Assembly (NCBI RefSeq): GCF_041146395.1
Contig: NC_090989.1
Coordinates: 47,890,501 to 47,954,500 of the forward strand
DNA from: Eulemur rufifrons
Taxonomy: Eukaryota > Chordata > Mammalia > Primates > Lemuridae
DNA length: 64,000 nucleotides
Reading direction: 5' to 3'
The notes under the pieces were generated by a model, which was not told the origin of the DNA, did not search any database, and saw only the letters and a list, made by a program, of their open reading frames with translations. The position numbers were made by a program, and so were the translations under genes. Of this stretch, positions 34,430 to 45,900 are shown piece by piece; position 1 is the first letter of the stretch, and each line of letters starts with the position of its first letter.

Positions 34430-34935
34430 ACATGCAGATAATATATCTATAGTGTTCACATTGAATAAGGGAGAAGCTCATGGGGATTATTAAAATATAT
34501 CAATAACTTATAATTCAATGAGAAAATATATAATCCCAAGAGAATAACAAAGGCAAATACTACAGCAGGTAATTCATAAAAAAAGAAATACAAATTCTGG
34601 TGCATGTATTAAAAAGCCCACTTCAGTGATAATCAAATAAACGCTAGTTATAATCATCATTAAAATGTAATATTTTTAAAAAGGACATTCCAAATTTTAA
34701 GAATATGAAAAACCACTTAGTATTGGTAAGAATATGTCAAAAATGGGCTTTTTCATGTAATCTCTTAAGTGAAATATTTGTCAAAGCCTAGAGAGAGAGA
34801 CTTTTGATCACACAATTATATTTCCAGGAAGGTATCCTAAGTAAATAAGAAGAAATTAAGACTTTTAAGTATAAAATGCTTTACTGTGACATTATTTAAA
34901 AGAACAAAAATTTTAAACATTCTCCATGTCCAACA
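34430..34935 (+). repeat. Old L1M (L1ME-like) ORF2 3' portion
   Basis: Sense L1 with phrases such as 'ggtatcctaagtaaataaga', 'gtgacattatttaaaagaac' and 'aaattttaaacattctccat', typical of the last part of ORF2 and 3' UTR in old L1ME elements. The element appears to continue at 35490-35680 beyond an insert. Confidence 0.55.
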
Positions 34936-34954
34936 ATTGTTGGGAGAGGCAGTC

Positions 34955-35480
34955 TGCATGGGCCCTGAGCATCCCTTTATGCTCTTGCCCAGTGTGCTAG
35001 ATTGCAAGGCTTATATGTTTTATATACTGAATAGCTTCTGTAGCCAGTCACATAGGCAACTAAATATGTCAAGGTGACCACAGCCTGACTACCATGCAAT
35101 AACAGCCCATTCCTTGAGAGGTGGGGGACTGGCTTACGTGCTGCTGGCTACAATGATTGTAGCTTGTCGAAAAGCCCTGGACCTTGGATCCTGGGTTCTT
35201 CTTCTACAATGCAACCTTCTTTGTGTGCAAGTGTCAGCTGAAACTGTGGTATACCTTCCTGGGACTTGGGAGTAAGGAGAACCAATGCAAACATGTTGAT
35301 GATCCTATTGCTTGCTATGCTGTGAGTGATGAAGGCTTTTGTCTCTGACCCAGCAGTCTTGGGTCTTCTGTCACCATCCACGAATCAGTAACAGATTAAC
35401 ATGTTAGCTTACAAGTGGGGTAAAACCTCAGACTCTTCATAGTTCTTGACAAAATAAGTACTTTGGCTAGCAAATTATGT
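34955..35480. other. Unclassified insert splitting an old L1
   Basis: About 0.5 kb of GC-richer sequence sits between the two halves of an L1ME-like element. It has no frame I trust (a 77-codon minus-strand frame at 35148-35381 lacks a domain). Position suggests a mobile element, perhaps an LTR, but ends and duplications are not clear. Confidence 0.3.
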
Positions 35481-35489
35481 GCATGTGAT

Positions 35490-35680
35490 AAGAGTACTAA
35501 GCTGCCATTGAAAGTTATGTTCTCAAGAAATGTTATCAATAAACAAAAATGTTCATGACATTGACTAGAGAAAAAATAAATTGCAAAACAGTACAACTTG
35601 ATACATATTTTAAAAAGTGTGTACATGATTGGAAAAAATTCTAGACGTGCATACATGAAAAGGTGAGTCTAAGATCATCT
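35490..35680 (+). repeat. Old L1M 3' fragment, continuation
   Basis: 'aaaacagtacaacttgatac' and 'gtgtgtacatgattggaaaa' fit the 3' end of an old L1ME. It likely continues the element at 34430-34935. Confidence 0.4.
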
Positions 35681-35713
35681 TAAAAACAATTGTGTCATTT
35701 TCTTAATTCATTT

Positions 35714-35898
35714 CAGTGGTTCTCAAACTTTAGCGTGCATCAGAATGATGTGAAAGGCTAAGATACTGCAAGCTCAGTGTCACCCCCCACATATTCTGAT
35801 TCAGTAGACCTGGGTGGGGCTCAAGAATGTGCATTTTTAACAAATTCCCAGATGCCACTGCTACTGCTTGTCAGGGAGCCACATTTTGAGAACCACCA
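35714..35898 (+). mobile_element. MER5A-type hAT-Charlie element
   Basis: Starts CAGTGGTTCTCAAACTTTAG and ends TTTTGAGAACCACCAT, the inverted terminal repeats of this non-autonomous hAT family. The middle reads 'tattctgattcagtagacct' and 'ttcccagatgccactgctac'. Nearly full length. No clear 8-bp duplication survives. Confidence 0.9.
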
Positions 35899-35924
35899 TC
35901 TTAGTATACACGGTAGTTTAGTGT

Positions 35925-36140
35925 AGCAGTGATGTGCATGGATTCTGAAGTCAACTTTCTTGGGTGTCTATGTGATCCTGACACTCCCTGGTTATATGAC
36001 TTTAGTTTTAAAATTGTGCTTCATTTTCTCATCTGGAAAATGGGGATAAAAATCTCCATTTTCGATAACCCATCATATTAAAGCCATAAAAATCTTGGCA
36101 AAATGTCTACCATACTATAAGTGCTCTTGTTATGTTTTAG
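35925..36140 (+). repeat. MIR
   Basis: Sense MIR: 'cagtgatgtgcatggattct', 'gttatatgactttagtttta' and 'tcattttctcatctggaaaa' plus the 'tgctcttgttatg' tail. Confidence 0.8.
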
Positions 36141-36235
36141 CTTATCTAGAAATCATAAGTGTGTTAATACCAAGAATTTTACTATTGGCCCTGCCAAGTT
36201 CTGTGTATTACAATCGTGGACCATTGTAGAGTATG

Positions 36236-36405
36236 AGATTTTAGATTCAGACTCGCTGTGCATGGTGTCACCTAACTAGCTTTAGTTTCCTCATTTATAA
36301 AATAAGGGCAATAATTTCTCTCCTGTATTGTTTGTGGAAGGATTAAGTGCAATTATATACATAAAAGCCTGGCAAATAACCAAAGTCAGTTAATATTAAT
36401 ACTCC
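36236..36405 (+). repeat. MIR
   Basis: Sense MIR: 'tttagtttcctcatttataa', 'tttgtggaaggattaagtgc' and 'cataaaagcctggcaaataa' match core and 3' part. Confidence 0.75.
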
Positions 36406-36609
36406 TGCTTCTTACACCACTTCTGACTAAACCTTACCCATTTTTTAACAAAAATTAATGACCACCTACTTAGTTATTCTGACTATTTTTGATTTTAAGG
36501 ATACATCATTTCACAGGATCTAAGAGGCACTACTCTTTTGAAGCTCACATTAAATGGGGAGGAAATTTCAGACTTAGGGCTAGAAGCTAGAAAGACAGGG
36601 TGTTGTAAT

Positions 36610-36775
36610 GGAAAAATAGTATTGGGAGTGAGAAAGTTTGATTTCCCCACTATTCTGCTACTAATGTAATGTTTAGTGTTGAACAAATCATTTATCTGTG
36701 CCTTACTAATAAAGTGAGAAGGCTGGGCAATATATTTCTAAGATCCTTTAAACTCTAACAGTCTTTCAATCTAAA
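36610..36775 (+). repeat. MIR, diverged
   Basis: Sense, weak: 'gttgaacaaatcatttatct' and 'taataaagtgagaaggctgg' then 'tctaagatcctttaaactct', a common MIR3-like ending. Confidence 0.5.
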
Positions 36776-36779
36776 ACTT

Positions 36780-38140
36780 CTAAAGCTTTATAAATTAGGT
36801 GTTGAAAACTGAAAAGCCTTTGTGAGCCAGGCAGGTAATGGAAATGTGTACAATGGCTGGCTAGCTATAGAGTAGGGGAGATACAGCCATTTGCAGAGTT
36901 CATGCCTGCCTAAAGACATTTACATTAGAATTGTTTTTAAAACATTTAGTTTGTCAAATAAAACACATTGGAAGGCTAGATTCTGCAACACTTGGTCTAA
37001 GTATTAGTCTTGATTTAGCCATTCAAAGAATTATACTTCTCCATGCTTCAGTTTTCCTGTTTTCAGAGTAGGTTTAATAAATGTCAAGCTTAAAAACTTC
37101 TTAAAGACCTCTGAGATAATCATCTTCTAAAAATTTGTAGTTAGAACAGGGACAAAGAATGACATTATGATTTTAAATAGCAAAATGAGTTAATTCTATG
37201 AAACAGAATATACTAGCTGTTACAAACTATTCAATTCTTTGCACTTCTTACTTCAATGTAAACTGTAATGATAGTAAATGTTGAGCAATGATAGATAAAT
37301 AGCCAAAGAAGTTTTAAAAATATGACTACAAAGAGTCAGCTTGTACCAGGTGATTTGAGGTAGTGTTACATTTGTGATGCAAGACACTGATATTTGAGAA
37401 GCATATCAATTATGTTATCTATGGGTAATAATAAAGAATGGAAATGTATTATATGTGTATAGAGATTACAACACTGAGTTCATTAAAGAAAGGATATCCT
37501 TTGGGAGAAGACTTACCACAAAATGACAGAGATCATGAAAAGGGATCATAAAATAAAAGATCTTGCTTTTTATTAAAAGAGAATTTTTTTTGTCTAAAAA
37601 TTTTCTGATATACTATTTTCCTGGACTTATGATTTTGGAAAATGAGAAGAGAGATAAAATAATTTACTTGCATACTTGCTTTGATTTCACTGAGAATGAT
37701 TAGGCTTTCACAGACCAACAGGAATTGGAGAGTGAGAATGTCAAATGAATTTTGGATGTACAAAATATGGATTATGCCGGAGGAAAAATAATGACTTTGA
37801 AAACATCGACAGGGAAGAAGCCTTCAAACCACAAAAACAATGCTATTTGGTATCACATTTGGGTTTATTAAGAATATTTTTTTCCACTAAAATGTTAAAA
37901 CTTTAGGAAATTAATAAAAAAACATTTTAGGTTTAAATAGTTAAATTTGACTAAGAGGCCAGGAAGTGAATCTATTCTTGATAAAAATCTCTTAATGTTG
38001 ACATTTTTTATTAAACATGTTTGATTGCTTTTTAATGGTACTGAAAAAATTTTTAATGTTGAGAACTATATATTAATATTTTGGTATAGTTTAGAGTATA
38101 CTTGTTATCACATCAGTGTGTTGTATTAGTAATTTTTTTC
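36780..38140. other. Unassigned AT-rich DNA
   Basis: No gene or nameable repeat in about 1.4 kb. Confidence 0.5.
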
Positions 38141-38144
38141 ACTT

Positions 38145-38375
38145 CTTACAGTTTCATTGAGGTATATTGACATGCAATATGCTTCACATATTTAATATAT
38201 GCATTTGATGTTAGGACATATATGTACAAATATGAAAATGTGACCACAATCAACATAATGAACACTGTAGTGCACCAAAAATTTCTTTATGCCATTTCAT
38301 AATTCCTCCTTTCCAACTTCCCTGACTCTCTTCTCCTCTGCTGCTCCTCTGGCATTTCTAATAGATTCTCCAGCT
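38145..38375 (-). repeat. Old L1M 3' UTR, antisense
   Basis: 'cagtttcattgaggtatatt', 'acatgcaatatgcttcacat' and 'tgtgaccacaatcaacataa' follow the antisense-read 3' UTR shared by old L1MC/L1ME elements. No coding sequence. Confidence 0.6.
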
Positions 38376-39633
38376 GATCATTATCCTAAAAGACACAGTC
38401 CTGAATACTATAATCCCAAATGTTGAAATCCTAAAAGATCAAAATCCCAAAAATATAATTCTGAAAAAAATAGAAAAAAACCTTTAAAAGATATTTATTT
38501 ACATGTTTAAAAGAGCATTAAAAAAACATATAAAACCATGACAGAATGCTTCATAGGTCACTTTACACAATAAAATAGGCAATAATACAATAACATACAT
38601 ATTTTTGCAAGCATAAATGCTCAGGTATTCTAATGACACACTGATATAACAGTTATAAGCAGATGAACCATTTTCATAAAGAAATAGGTTAAAAAGCAAA
38701 ATGTATAAACACATACTACTATGGTTGGCAATTGTGTGCAGCCAGCTTTATCACTACAGTCATCTGAAAATCTGAAATACCATCATGGACAACCTAAATC
38801 TTTTGGTAAGATTGATCAAAAACCACAATGGGTCACCACTGCATCACCACAGCACCAGTCCCCCAAAGAGCCAAGATCTCAAGAAATTTTATCTTTCACA
38901 AATGCAGATGTACAAAAGGATATCTCTTCATTTATTGAGGAAGTTTCAACGTTTTTACATACACGCAAAATGCTTGCACACAAAATTAATGTTGTCATAA
39001 TGCACTTTTATGGAGTCACATTTGCAAGAATGCATAAAATGAAGTAAAACTCTCTAAAAGTCTTTACACAATTTATACCTGCAGTATTGGAAATGATGCA
39101 AAGATAAAATACATAGAATTGTGAATTGTAAAAAATTATGCTGATAAAGTAGTAAAAAAAAAAAAAACCTAAAAAAAAAAAAAAAGGAAAGAAAAAAACC
39201 AATCCCCTTCCCCCCATCCCCCAAAAAACTAAAAAGAAAATCTGACATACAGAAAAGTGTCTTTCAGGGGTAGATTATGGACGACTGTATGGAGATACTC
39301 CATAAAAGCTGGCTGACTTTCACCATCATTAACTGTATTTTAAAGTCTTGCATCATGATAAATAGCTGCTTTTTTTCGTTTTGGACATGGCTCTTGGAAA
39401 ATATGTTCACATTCATTTTCTTTGCGGTGCTGCTCTTTTTGAAATTCTTCTATGATTTGATATACAACACAAGCATTCCCATCTTTGGTGCCATGCTTAT
39501 ATGTTTTGGGTACTTAATCCATTCTGTATGCACTCATATTGAGACCATAAATTGGGTAGAAACAATACTGGTGATCAAACAGCAAAATAGTTGCTTGTCT
39601 TCTTACCCTACTTTGCATGTAATTATTTTAGAA

Positions 39634-39715
39634 CAGCGGTCCCCAAGCATAAACACTAGGTTATGGTCTCATAAGTACCAGTACCAGTCTGCGGCCTGGG
39701 GCTTGGGGATTGCAG
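39634..39715 (+). mobile_element. 82-bp miniature hAT-Charlie element with 8-bp duplication
   Basis: Starts CAGCGGTCCCCAAGC and ends GCTTGGGGATTGCAG, an inverted repeat with two mismatches. TTTTAGAA occurs on both sides (39626-39633 and 39716-39723), exactly the 8-bp duplication made by hAT transposases. The ends resemble MER1/Charlie3-type elements. It is far too short to code and inserted into the larger DNA transposon, so it is younger than that one. Confidence 0.85.
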
Positions 39716-40013
39716 TTTTAGAACATGTCAGTAACTTCGCTGGCTTCTTCTGACAAATGCAGCTTTAATTCATTAAAAGCTCCTGGAATGTCATCAGCTG
39801 AAAGAAATGCCAATGCAGACAAATGACACATTTTTAAGCTGAAATTTTCATCATTGCCGTACCTCGTAGCCATTCCACTCATCTGAATTTTCTGCCAAAT
39901 GCATTGGGCTGAATGGAAAAAAACAAACTTTATTGGTACACCTTGAAATTCACTTTTAGAAGCCTTGATTACATCTAAATTCCAAATCTGTCATTTAGTT
40001 TTGGGCATTCAAT

Positions 40014-40029
40014 TGAAATCTGTTTTCTT
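40014..40029 (+). repeat. Target duplication of short L1, left
   Basis: TGAAATCTGTTTTCTT, identical to 40208-40223. Confidence 0.9.
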
Positions 40030-40207
40030 TTTTTTTTTTTATTTCAGCTTATTATGGGGGTACAAAAGTTCAGGTTATATATATTGCCCATGTACCGTCC
40101 ATCACCCCAAGGCAGAGCTTCAAGCGTGTCCATTCCCCAAACAGTGCACATTGCACTCATCACGTAGTTATACCCCCATCCCCTCGCCTCCCCCATCCTC
40201 CCCCCCA
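40030..40207 (-). mobile_element. 5'-truncated lemur-lineage L1 3' end, antisense
   Basis: About 180 bp: T-run (tail complement), then 'cttattatgggggtacaaaa' and the reverse complement of the G-rich unit up to CCCCCC at 40206. Perfect 16-bp duplications (40014-40029 and 40208-40223) prove a target-primed insertion. Truncation lies within the G-rich tract, where a G-quadruplex in the template could stop reverse transcriptase. Confidence 0.92.
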
Positions 40208-40223
40208 TGAAATCTGTTTTCTT
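40208..40223 (+). repeat. Target duplication of short L1, right
   Basis: TGAAATCTGTTTTCTT, partner of 40014-40029. Confidence 0.9.
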
Positions 40224-40385
40224 CTGCATAAAGACAATAACAAGGTAATGGGTCCATCTAATGTGAGGCAACTATCCTGTGGCTGCGATTTTCAGGATTT
40301 TAGACTTAGGGATTTTAGATTGTAGGGACTTAGAATTTAGAGATTTTGATCTTTTGGGATTTCAACATTCAGAATTATGATATTT

Positions 40386-41995
40386 CTCCATTTATTTAGG
40401 TCTTCTTTATTTTTATTTATTTATTTATTTATTTTAGCATATTATGGGGGTGCACATGTTTAGGTTACATATATTGTCTTTGCCCCATCTGAGTCAGAGC
40501 TTCAAGTGTGTCCATGCCCCAGACAGTGAGCACTGCACCCATTAGATGTGAATGTACTCATCCCCTCCTCCCTCCTCCCACCTGCCTGACACCCGATGAA
40601 TGTTACTATATGTGCACTTAAGTGTTGGTCAGTTAAGTCAGTTAATACCAATTTGAAGGGAAAACATCACAGTGTTTGTTTTTCCATTCTTGTGATACTT
40701 CACTTAGTAGAATGGGCTCCAGTTCTATCCAGGATAATACAAGAGGTGCTAGAACACCATCGTTTTTTGTGGCTGAGTAGAACTCCACGGTATACATATA
40801 CCACATTTTATTAATCCACTCATGTACTGATGGGCACTTGTGTTGTTTCCACATCTTTGCAATTGTGAATTGTGCTGTTGTAAACATTCTAGTGCAGATA
40901 TCTTTTTTTATAGAATGTCTTCTTTAATTTACCTTGGCAATGCTTTGCAGTTTTCACTAGGCATGTCTTGAACATCTTTTGCCATTTTATTCCTTAATTG
41001 TTTAATAATTTTAATGTTTTTGGAAAAGATATTTTTAAAAATTCAATTTTCAATTGTTCATTGCTAATATATAGCAATATAGATGATTTTTTACATATTG
41101 ATCTTATATCCTGCAACATTACTATACTCACTAATTCTTTCTAATAGCTTTGTAAAATAAATTTCTTAGGATTTTCTACATAGATAATCATGTTGTCTGT
41201 GATTAACACAATTTCACTTCTTCCATTCTAATTTGGATGCCATTCATTCATTCATTCATTCTTGCACTTTCTAGGAAATGAAGTACAATACCGAATAGAA
41301 GTCATGAGAGTGGTCCTCCTTACCTTGTCCTGATCATAGGGGAAAAGCATTCAGTCTTTCACCATTAAGTATGATGTTAACTGTATGCTTTTCATAGATG
41401 TACTAGTTTTTTCCTCTTCCAAGCTTGCCAAGAGTTTTTAATACAAATAGGTGGTGAGTTTTGTCAAATATTTTTTCTACGTCTGCTAAGATACTCAAAT
41501 AGATTTTTGGATCTTTTGAGTTTGTTAATATAGTGGATTAAATTATTTGATTTTTGAATATTAAAACAACCTTGCATTCTGGAAATAAATTCATCTTGGT
41601 TGTAATGTATTATCCTTGACATTTATAGTAAGATTGAATTTGCTAAAAGTCTGATAAGAATTGTTGCTTAGATGTTTAGATTTTCACTAGATAATCTTGG
41701 AGATAGTTCCTAAAGGATATTGATCTGTAATTGAATGTTTTTGCCTAGTTTTGATATCAGATTAATGCTAGCTTCATATGATGCAGAATAAGTGTTCCAT
41801 TTTGTTAAATTTTCTTTGAGACTTTGTGTGAAAGTAATATAATTTCTTCTTTAAGTATTTTGTAGAATTCATTCTTGAATCCATCTGTCCGTAAACTGTT
41901 CTTTGTACAAGGTTTTTGATTATGAAGTCAATTCCTTTAATAGACAGAGGTTATTCATATTTTTTATTTATTTTTTTTCTATTTGTCTAGGATTT
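40386..41995 (-). repeat. Old L1M ORF2 fragment, antisense
   Basis: Antisense ORF2 around and after the reverse-transcriptase core. It starts with 'ctccatttatttaggtcttc' at 40387, is cut by the L1 insertion at 40410-40916, and resumes with 'aatttaccttggcaatgctt'. Further readable antisense phrases include 'tcctgcaacattactatact' and 'tgtactagttttttcctctt'. Many stops break the frame. Confidence 0.7.
40410..40916 (-). mobile_element. 5'-truncated lemur-lineage L1, antisense, older single-unit type
   Basis: A minus-strand L1 end: tail complement at about 40410-40435 (TTTA repeats), 'catattatgggggtgcacat', one G-rich unit, then the ORF2 C-terminus coding [16 protein letters not shown] and [12 protein letters not shown] (40642-40887). 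GTCTTCTTTA stands on both sides (40400-40409 and 40917-40926), the target duplication. It inserted into an older antisense L1M. ORF2 residue order matches the full-length element at 4.9 kb, but the 3' UTR has a single unit. Confidence 0.9.
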
Positions 41996-42004
41996 TTTAA
42001 AATT

Positions 42005-44930
42005 AATAAACTTAATTTTTTTAGAGCAATTTTAGGTTCACAGCATAATTGAGTGGGAAGTATAAAGAGTTCTCATATAATCTATCCCCACCACCACACA
42101 CACAACTTCCCCTGCTATCAACATCTGGCACCAGAGTGAAACAAATGTTAAAAAAGATGAACCTACACTGACATATTATTATCACCCAAAGCCCATAGTT
42201 TACATTGGGTTCACTCTTGGTGTTATTCATTCTATGGGTTTTGACAAATGTACAGTGACATGTATCTGCCAATGTGATATTACTCAGAATAGTTTCACTG
42301 CCCTAAAGTTCCTCTGTACTCTGCCAATTCATCTTCTCCTCTAACCCCTAGCAATCACTAATCTTTTTACTGTCTCCATAGTTTTGTCTTTTCAAGAATA
42401 TCATATATTAGAATCATACAGTGTGCAGCCTTTACAGATGTGCTTTTTTCACTTAGTAATATGCATTTAAGTTTTCTTCATATTTTTTCATGGCTTCATA
42501 GCTCATTTCTTTTTAATGCTGAGTAATATTCCATTGTCTGGATGTAACACAGTTTTCTTTTTTAATCTACTTAAGGAAATCTTAGTTGCTTTCAAGTTTT
42601 GGAAATTATGAATAAAGCTACTGTAAACATCTGTGTGTAAATTTTTGTGTGAACATAAGTTTTCGATTCATTTGTCAAAATACCAATGAGTTGGATTGCT
42701 GGACTGTATGATAAGAGTATGTTTAGTTTTGTGAGAACTGTCAAATTGTCTTTCAAAGTTGCCACACCATTGTGCATTCCCACCAGCAATGAATAAGAAT
42801 TTCTATTGCTCCACATTCTCACCAGCATTTGGTTTATTCAGTGTCTTGAGGTTTGATTATTCTAATAAATGTGTAGTGGTATCTCATTGTTATTTAATTT
42901 GCATTTCCTTGATGACATATGATGTTGACTAGCTTTTCATATGCTTTACTTGCTGTATACCTTCTTTGCATATCTTTTTTCATGAGGTGTCTGTTGAGGC
43001 CGTTGGCCCATTTATTAATTTATTTACTTTATTATTGGATTGTTCATTTTCTTACTGTTGAGTTTTAAGGGTTCTTCATTTATTGTGAACAATAGCCCTT
43101 TGTTAGATTTGTATTTTGGAAATACAAATCTGCATCTTGTCTCCTCATTCTCTTGACGTTGTTTTTCACAGAGTAGAAGTTTTTAATTTTAATAAAGTTC
43201 AGTTTATCAGTTCTTTCATGGATCATGCCTTTATTGTTATATCTAAAATGTCATCATTATACCCAAGGTCATCTAGGTTTTCTCCTATATTATCTGCAAG
43301 AGTTTTATAATTTTGTATTTTACACTTAGGGAAATGATCTTATTTTGAGTTAACTTTTGGGAAGTATGTAAGTTCTGTGTCTAGATTTATTTATATATTT
43401 TTTACATATGGATGTCTCATTGTTTCAGCACCGTATGTTAAAAAGTGTATATTTGCTCCATTATATTGCCTTTATTGAAGATCAATTGACCATACTAATG
43501 TGTGTCAATTTTTAAGCATTCCATTCTGTTCCATTGATCAATTTGTATTTTCTTTTGCAAATACCACACAATCTTGATTACTGTGGCTTATAGTAAATCT
43601 TGAAGTTGGATAGTACCGGTCCTCTGACTTTTTTGTCCTTAACTATTGGGTTGACTATTCTGGGTCTTTTGCTTCTCTATGCAAACTTTTGAATCAGTTT
43701 GTTAATATCTATATAATAACTTGCTGGGATGTTGATTGAGATTGCATTAAATCTATAGACCAAGTTGGATGAACTGACATCTTGACAACATCAAGTCTTC
43801 CTATTCATGCACATGTAATAACTCTTCAGTTTTTAGTTCTTTGATATATTTCATCAGAATTTTGTAGTTTTCCTGTTAGATCTTGTACATATTTTGTGAG
43901 ATTTAGACCTAAGTATTTCATTTTTGGAGGTGCTAATTTAAATGGTAATATGTTTTTAAATTTAAATCCCACTGTTTATTGCTGGTATATGTCAAAGTGA
44001 ATGACTTTTATATATCAACTTTGTATCCTACAACCTTGTGGCTTATTAGTACCAAGGTTTTTTTATTGTTCTTGTTGATTCTTTCAGATTTTCTACATAG
44101 ACAATCATGTCATTTTCAAACAAAGAAAGTTTTATTTCCTCCTTCCCAATATATATACTTTTTATTTCCTTTTTTTATCATACTGCATTAGCTAGGACTT
44201 CCAGTATGATTTTGAAAAGCAGCATTGAGAGAAGATATCCTTGCCTTGTTCCTGATCTTAGTGGGAAAGCTTCTAGTTTCTCCCTATTAAGTATGATGTT
44301 AGCTGTAAGTTTTTTGTAGATGTTCTTTATCTAGTTGAGGAAATTTTTCTCTATTCCTAGTTTGCTGAGAATTTTTAATCACGAATAGCTGTTGAACTTT
44401 ATCAATTTCTTTTTCTGCATCTATTGACATGATTATGTAATTTTTCATCTTTAGCCTACTGTTGAACCAGCCTTACATATCTAGGATAAATCCCACTTGG
44501 TCATGGTATATAATTCTTTTTATTAACATGAATTGTTGGATTCAATTTGTTAATATTTTGTTAGGATTTTTTGCATCCATATGTATGAGCTATATTGGTC
44601 TGTAGCTACTTTTTCTTGTAATATCTTTGTCTGGTTTTGGTATTTTCTAGCCTGATAGAATGAGTTAGATGGTATTCCCTCTGATTCTATTCCTAGAAGA
44701 GATTGTTGAGGATTGATATAATTTCTTCTTTAAATGTTTGGTAGAGTTCACCAGTGAACCCATCTGAGCTTGGTGCTTTCAGTTTTGGAAGATTATTAAT
44801 TACTGATTCAACTTCTTTAATATTTAATATATATTATATATATTTCTGATAGTCTATTTGTTCTTGAGTGAGTTTTAGCAGATTGTGTCTCTTCCTTCTT
44901 AACATATCCATTATATTTCTTTTTTTAGTT
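42005..44930 (-). repeat. Old L1M, antisense: 3' UTR and ORF2
   Basis: A second, more complete antisense L1M. From left: 3' UTR ('gagcaattttaggttcacag', 'catcttctcctctaacccct'), ORF2 C-terminus ('gaataagaatttctattgct', 'acattctcaccagcatttgg') and the reverse-transcriptase part to about 44930 ('tgggatgttgattgagattg', 'ccagtatgattttgaaaagc', 'tgaacccatctgagcttggt'). No long frame survives on either strand. The same RT region is also present at 40.9-42.0 kb, so two separate antisense L1Ms lie side by side. Confidence 0.8.
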
Positions 44931-45900
44931 TACCTTTTTTAGTGATTTTTTTAGATTTTGCAGTATATATTTTCAAATTATTCAAGTCCACTACCAAATA
45001 ACACTGTAGTGCATCACGGGTAGTGCAAGTAACTAAATATTCCTAATTACTCACTTTCATCCCTATATGATTACTGTCATTTATTTCACTCATAGATAAC
45101 CATACATAAGCATCTATATACGTATACATGTGCATGCATAATCAAACATATTCTTGCTATTACGATTTTGAACAAACTTTTATCTGTTAGATCAACTAAA
45201 GTGAATAAAATAAAACATTTTGTTTTGCCTTCACATATTCATTTCTTATGTTCTTTCATTCATTTCTTATGTTCTTTCTTTCTTTACATAGATTGGAGTT
45301 TCTGACTCATATCATTTTCCTTCTCTCTGAAGAAATTTTTTCCACATTTCTTGCAAGGTAGATCTCCTGGTAATAAAATTCTTCAATTTTTGTGTGTTGA
45401 GAAAATCTTTATTTTGCCTTCACTTTTGAAGGAGAATTTCACAAGACACAGAGTTCTAGGTTAGTGTTTTTTTTTTCCTTCAACACGTTAAATATTTCAC
45501 TTCATTCTCTCCTTGCTTGCCTGGGTTCTGAGGAGAAGTCAGGTATAATTCTCACCTTTGCTCCTCTATAAGTAAGGCATTTTTCCCCTCTGGATTCTTT
45601 GAAGATTTTTTTTTCTTTATCTTTGATTTTCTGAAATTTGAATGAGTATGATATGCCTATGTGTAGGTTTTTAGGCATTTTTCTCTGAACTTCGTGGTTC
45701 TCTGGTTTAGTGTTTGATATTAATTTGGGGGAAATTCTGATTATTGTTCCAAATATTGTTTCTGTGCTTTTTTTTCTTTTTTCTCCTTTGGGGTATTCCC
45801 ATTACATGAATGTTTCATCTTTTGTAGTTGTTCTACAATTTTTGGACATTCTATTCTGTATTATTCTTTTACATAAGGAATCAAGCTTAGAGACTGTCAT
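44931..45900 (-). repeat. Probable ORF1/5' region of old L1M, antisense
   Basis: The text 'agacacagagttctaggtta', 'ctgaggagaagtcaggtata', 'tttctgaaatttgaatgagt' and 'ttgatattaatttgggggaa' followed by 'ggtattcccattacatgaat' resembles the antisense 5' part found upstream of ORF2 in old L1M elements. It would complete the element starting at 42005. Confidence 0.5.

Larger units (their letters stand above)
38390..40385. mobile_element. DNA transposon with imperfect inverted termini (family unassigned)
   Basis: The left end (38395-38465) and the reverse complement of the right end (40275-40385) match imperfectly over about 40 bases: both contain 'AATGTTGAAATCC' and 'AAAAGATCAAAATC'. Each end is made of short A-rich modules around 'AAATCC'. 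The body is about 1.8 kb once a nested L1 (40030-40207) is removed, and also holds an 82-bp hAT element. Open frames of 108 codons (38721-39047, plus) and 158 codons (39277-39753, plus) have no transposase motif I can recognise. It could be a decayed autonomous copy or a large non-autonomous one. Class is unassigned. Confidence 0.6.

Noticed and set aside
39277..39753. 158-codon plus-strand frame with Phe/Leu-rich, membrane-like text
   Set aside because: It sits in a decayed DNA transposon, crosses the hAT insertion at 39634-39715, and its hydrophobicity follows from T-rich DNA.
41246..41264. CATT tandem repeats, considered as a CRISPR-like or regulatory array
   Set aside because: Simple tetranucleotide repeat within antisense L1M. 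There are no spaced direct repeats, and CRISPR is not expected in a primate genome.
45229..45285. 20-base tandem duplication ('ttcatttcttatgttctttc' type)
   Set aside because: A small local duplication in old L1-like DNA, with no sign of function.
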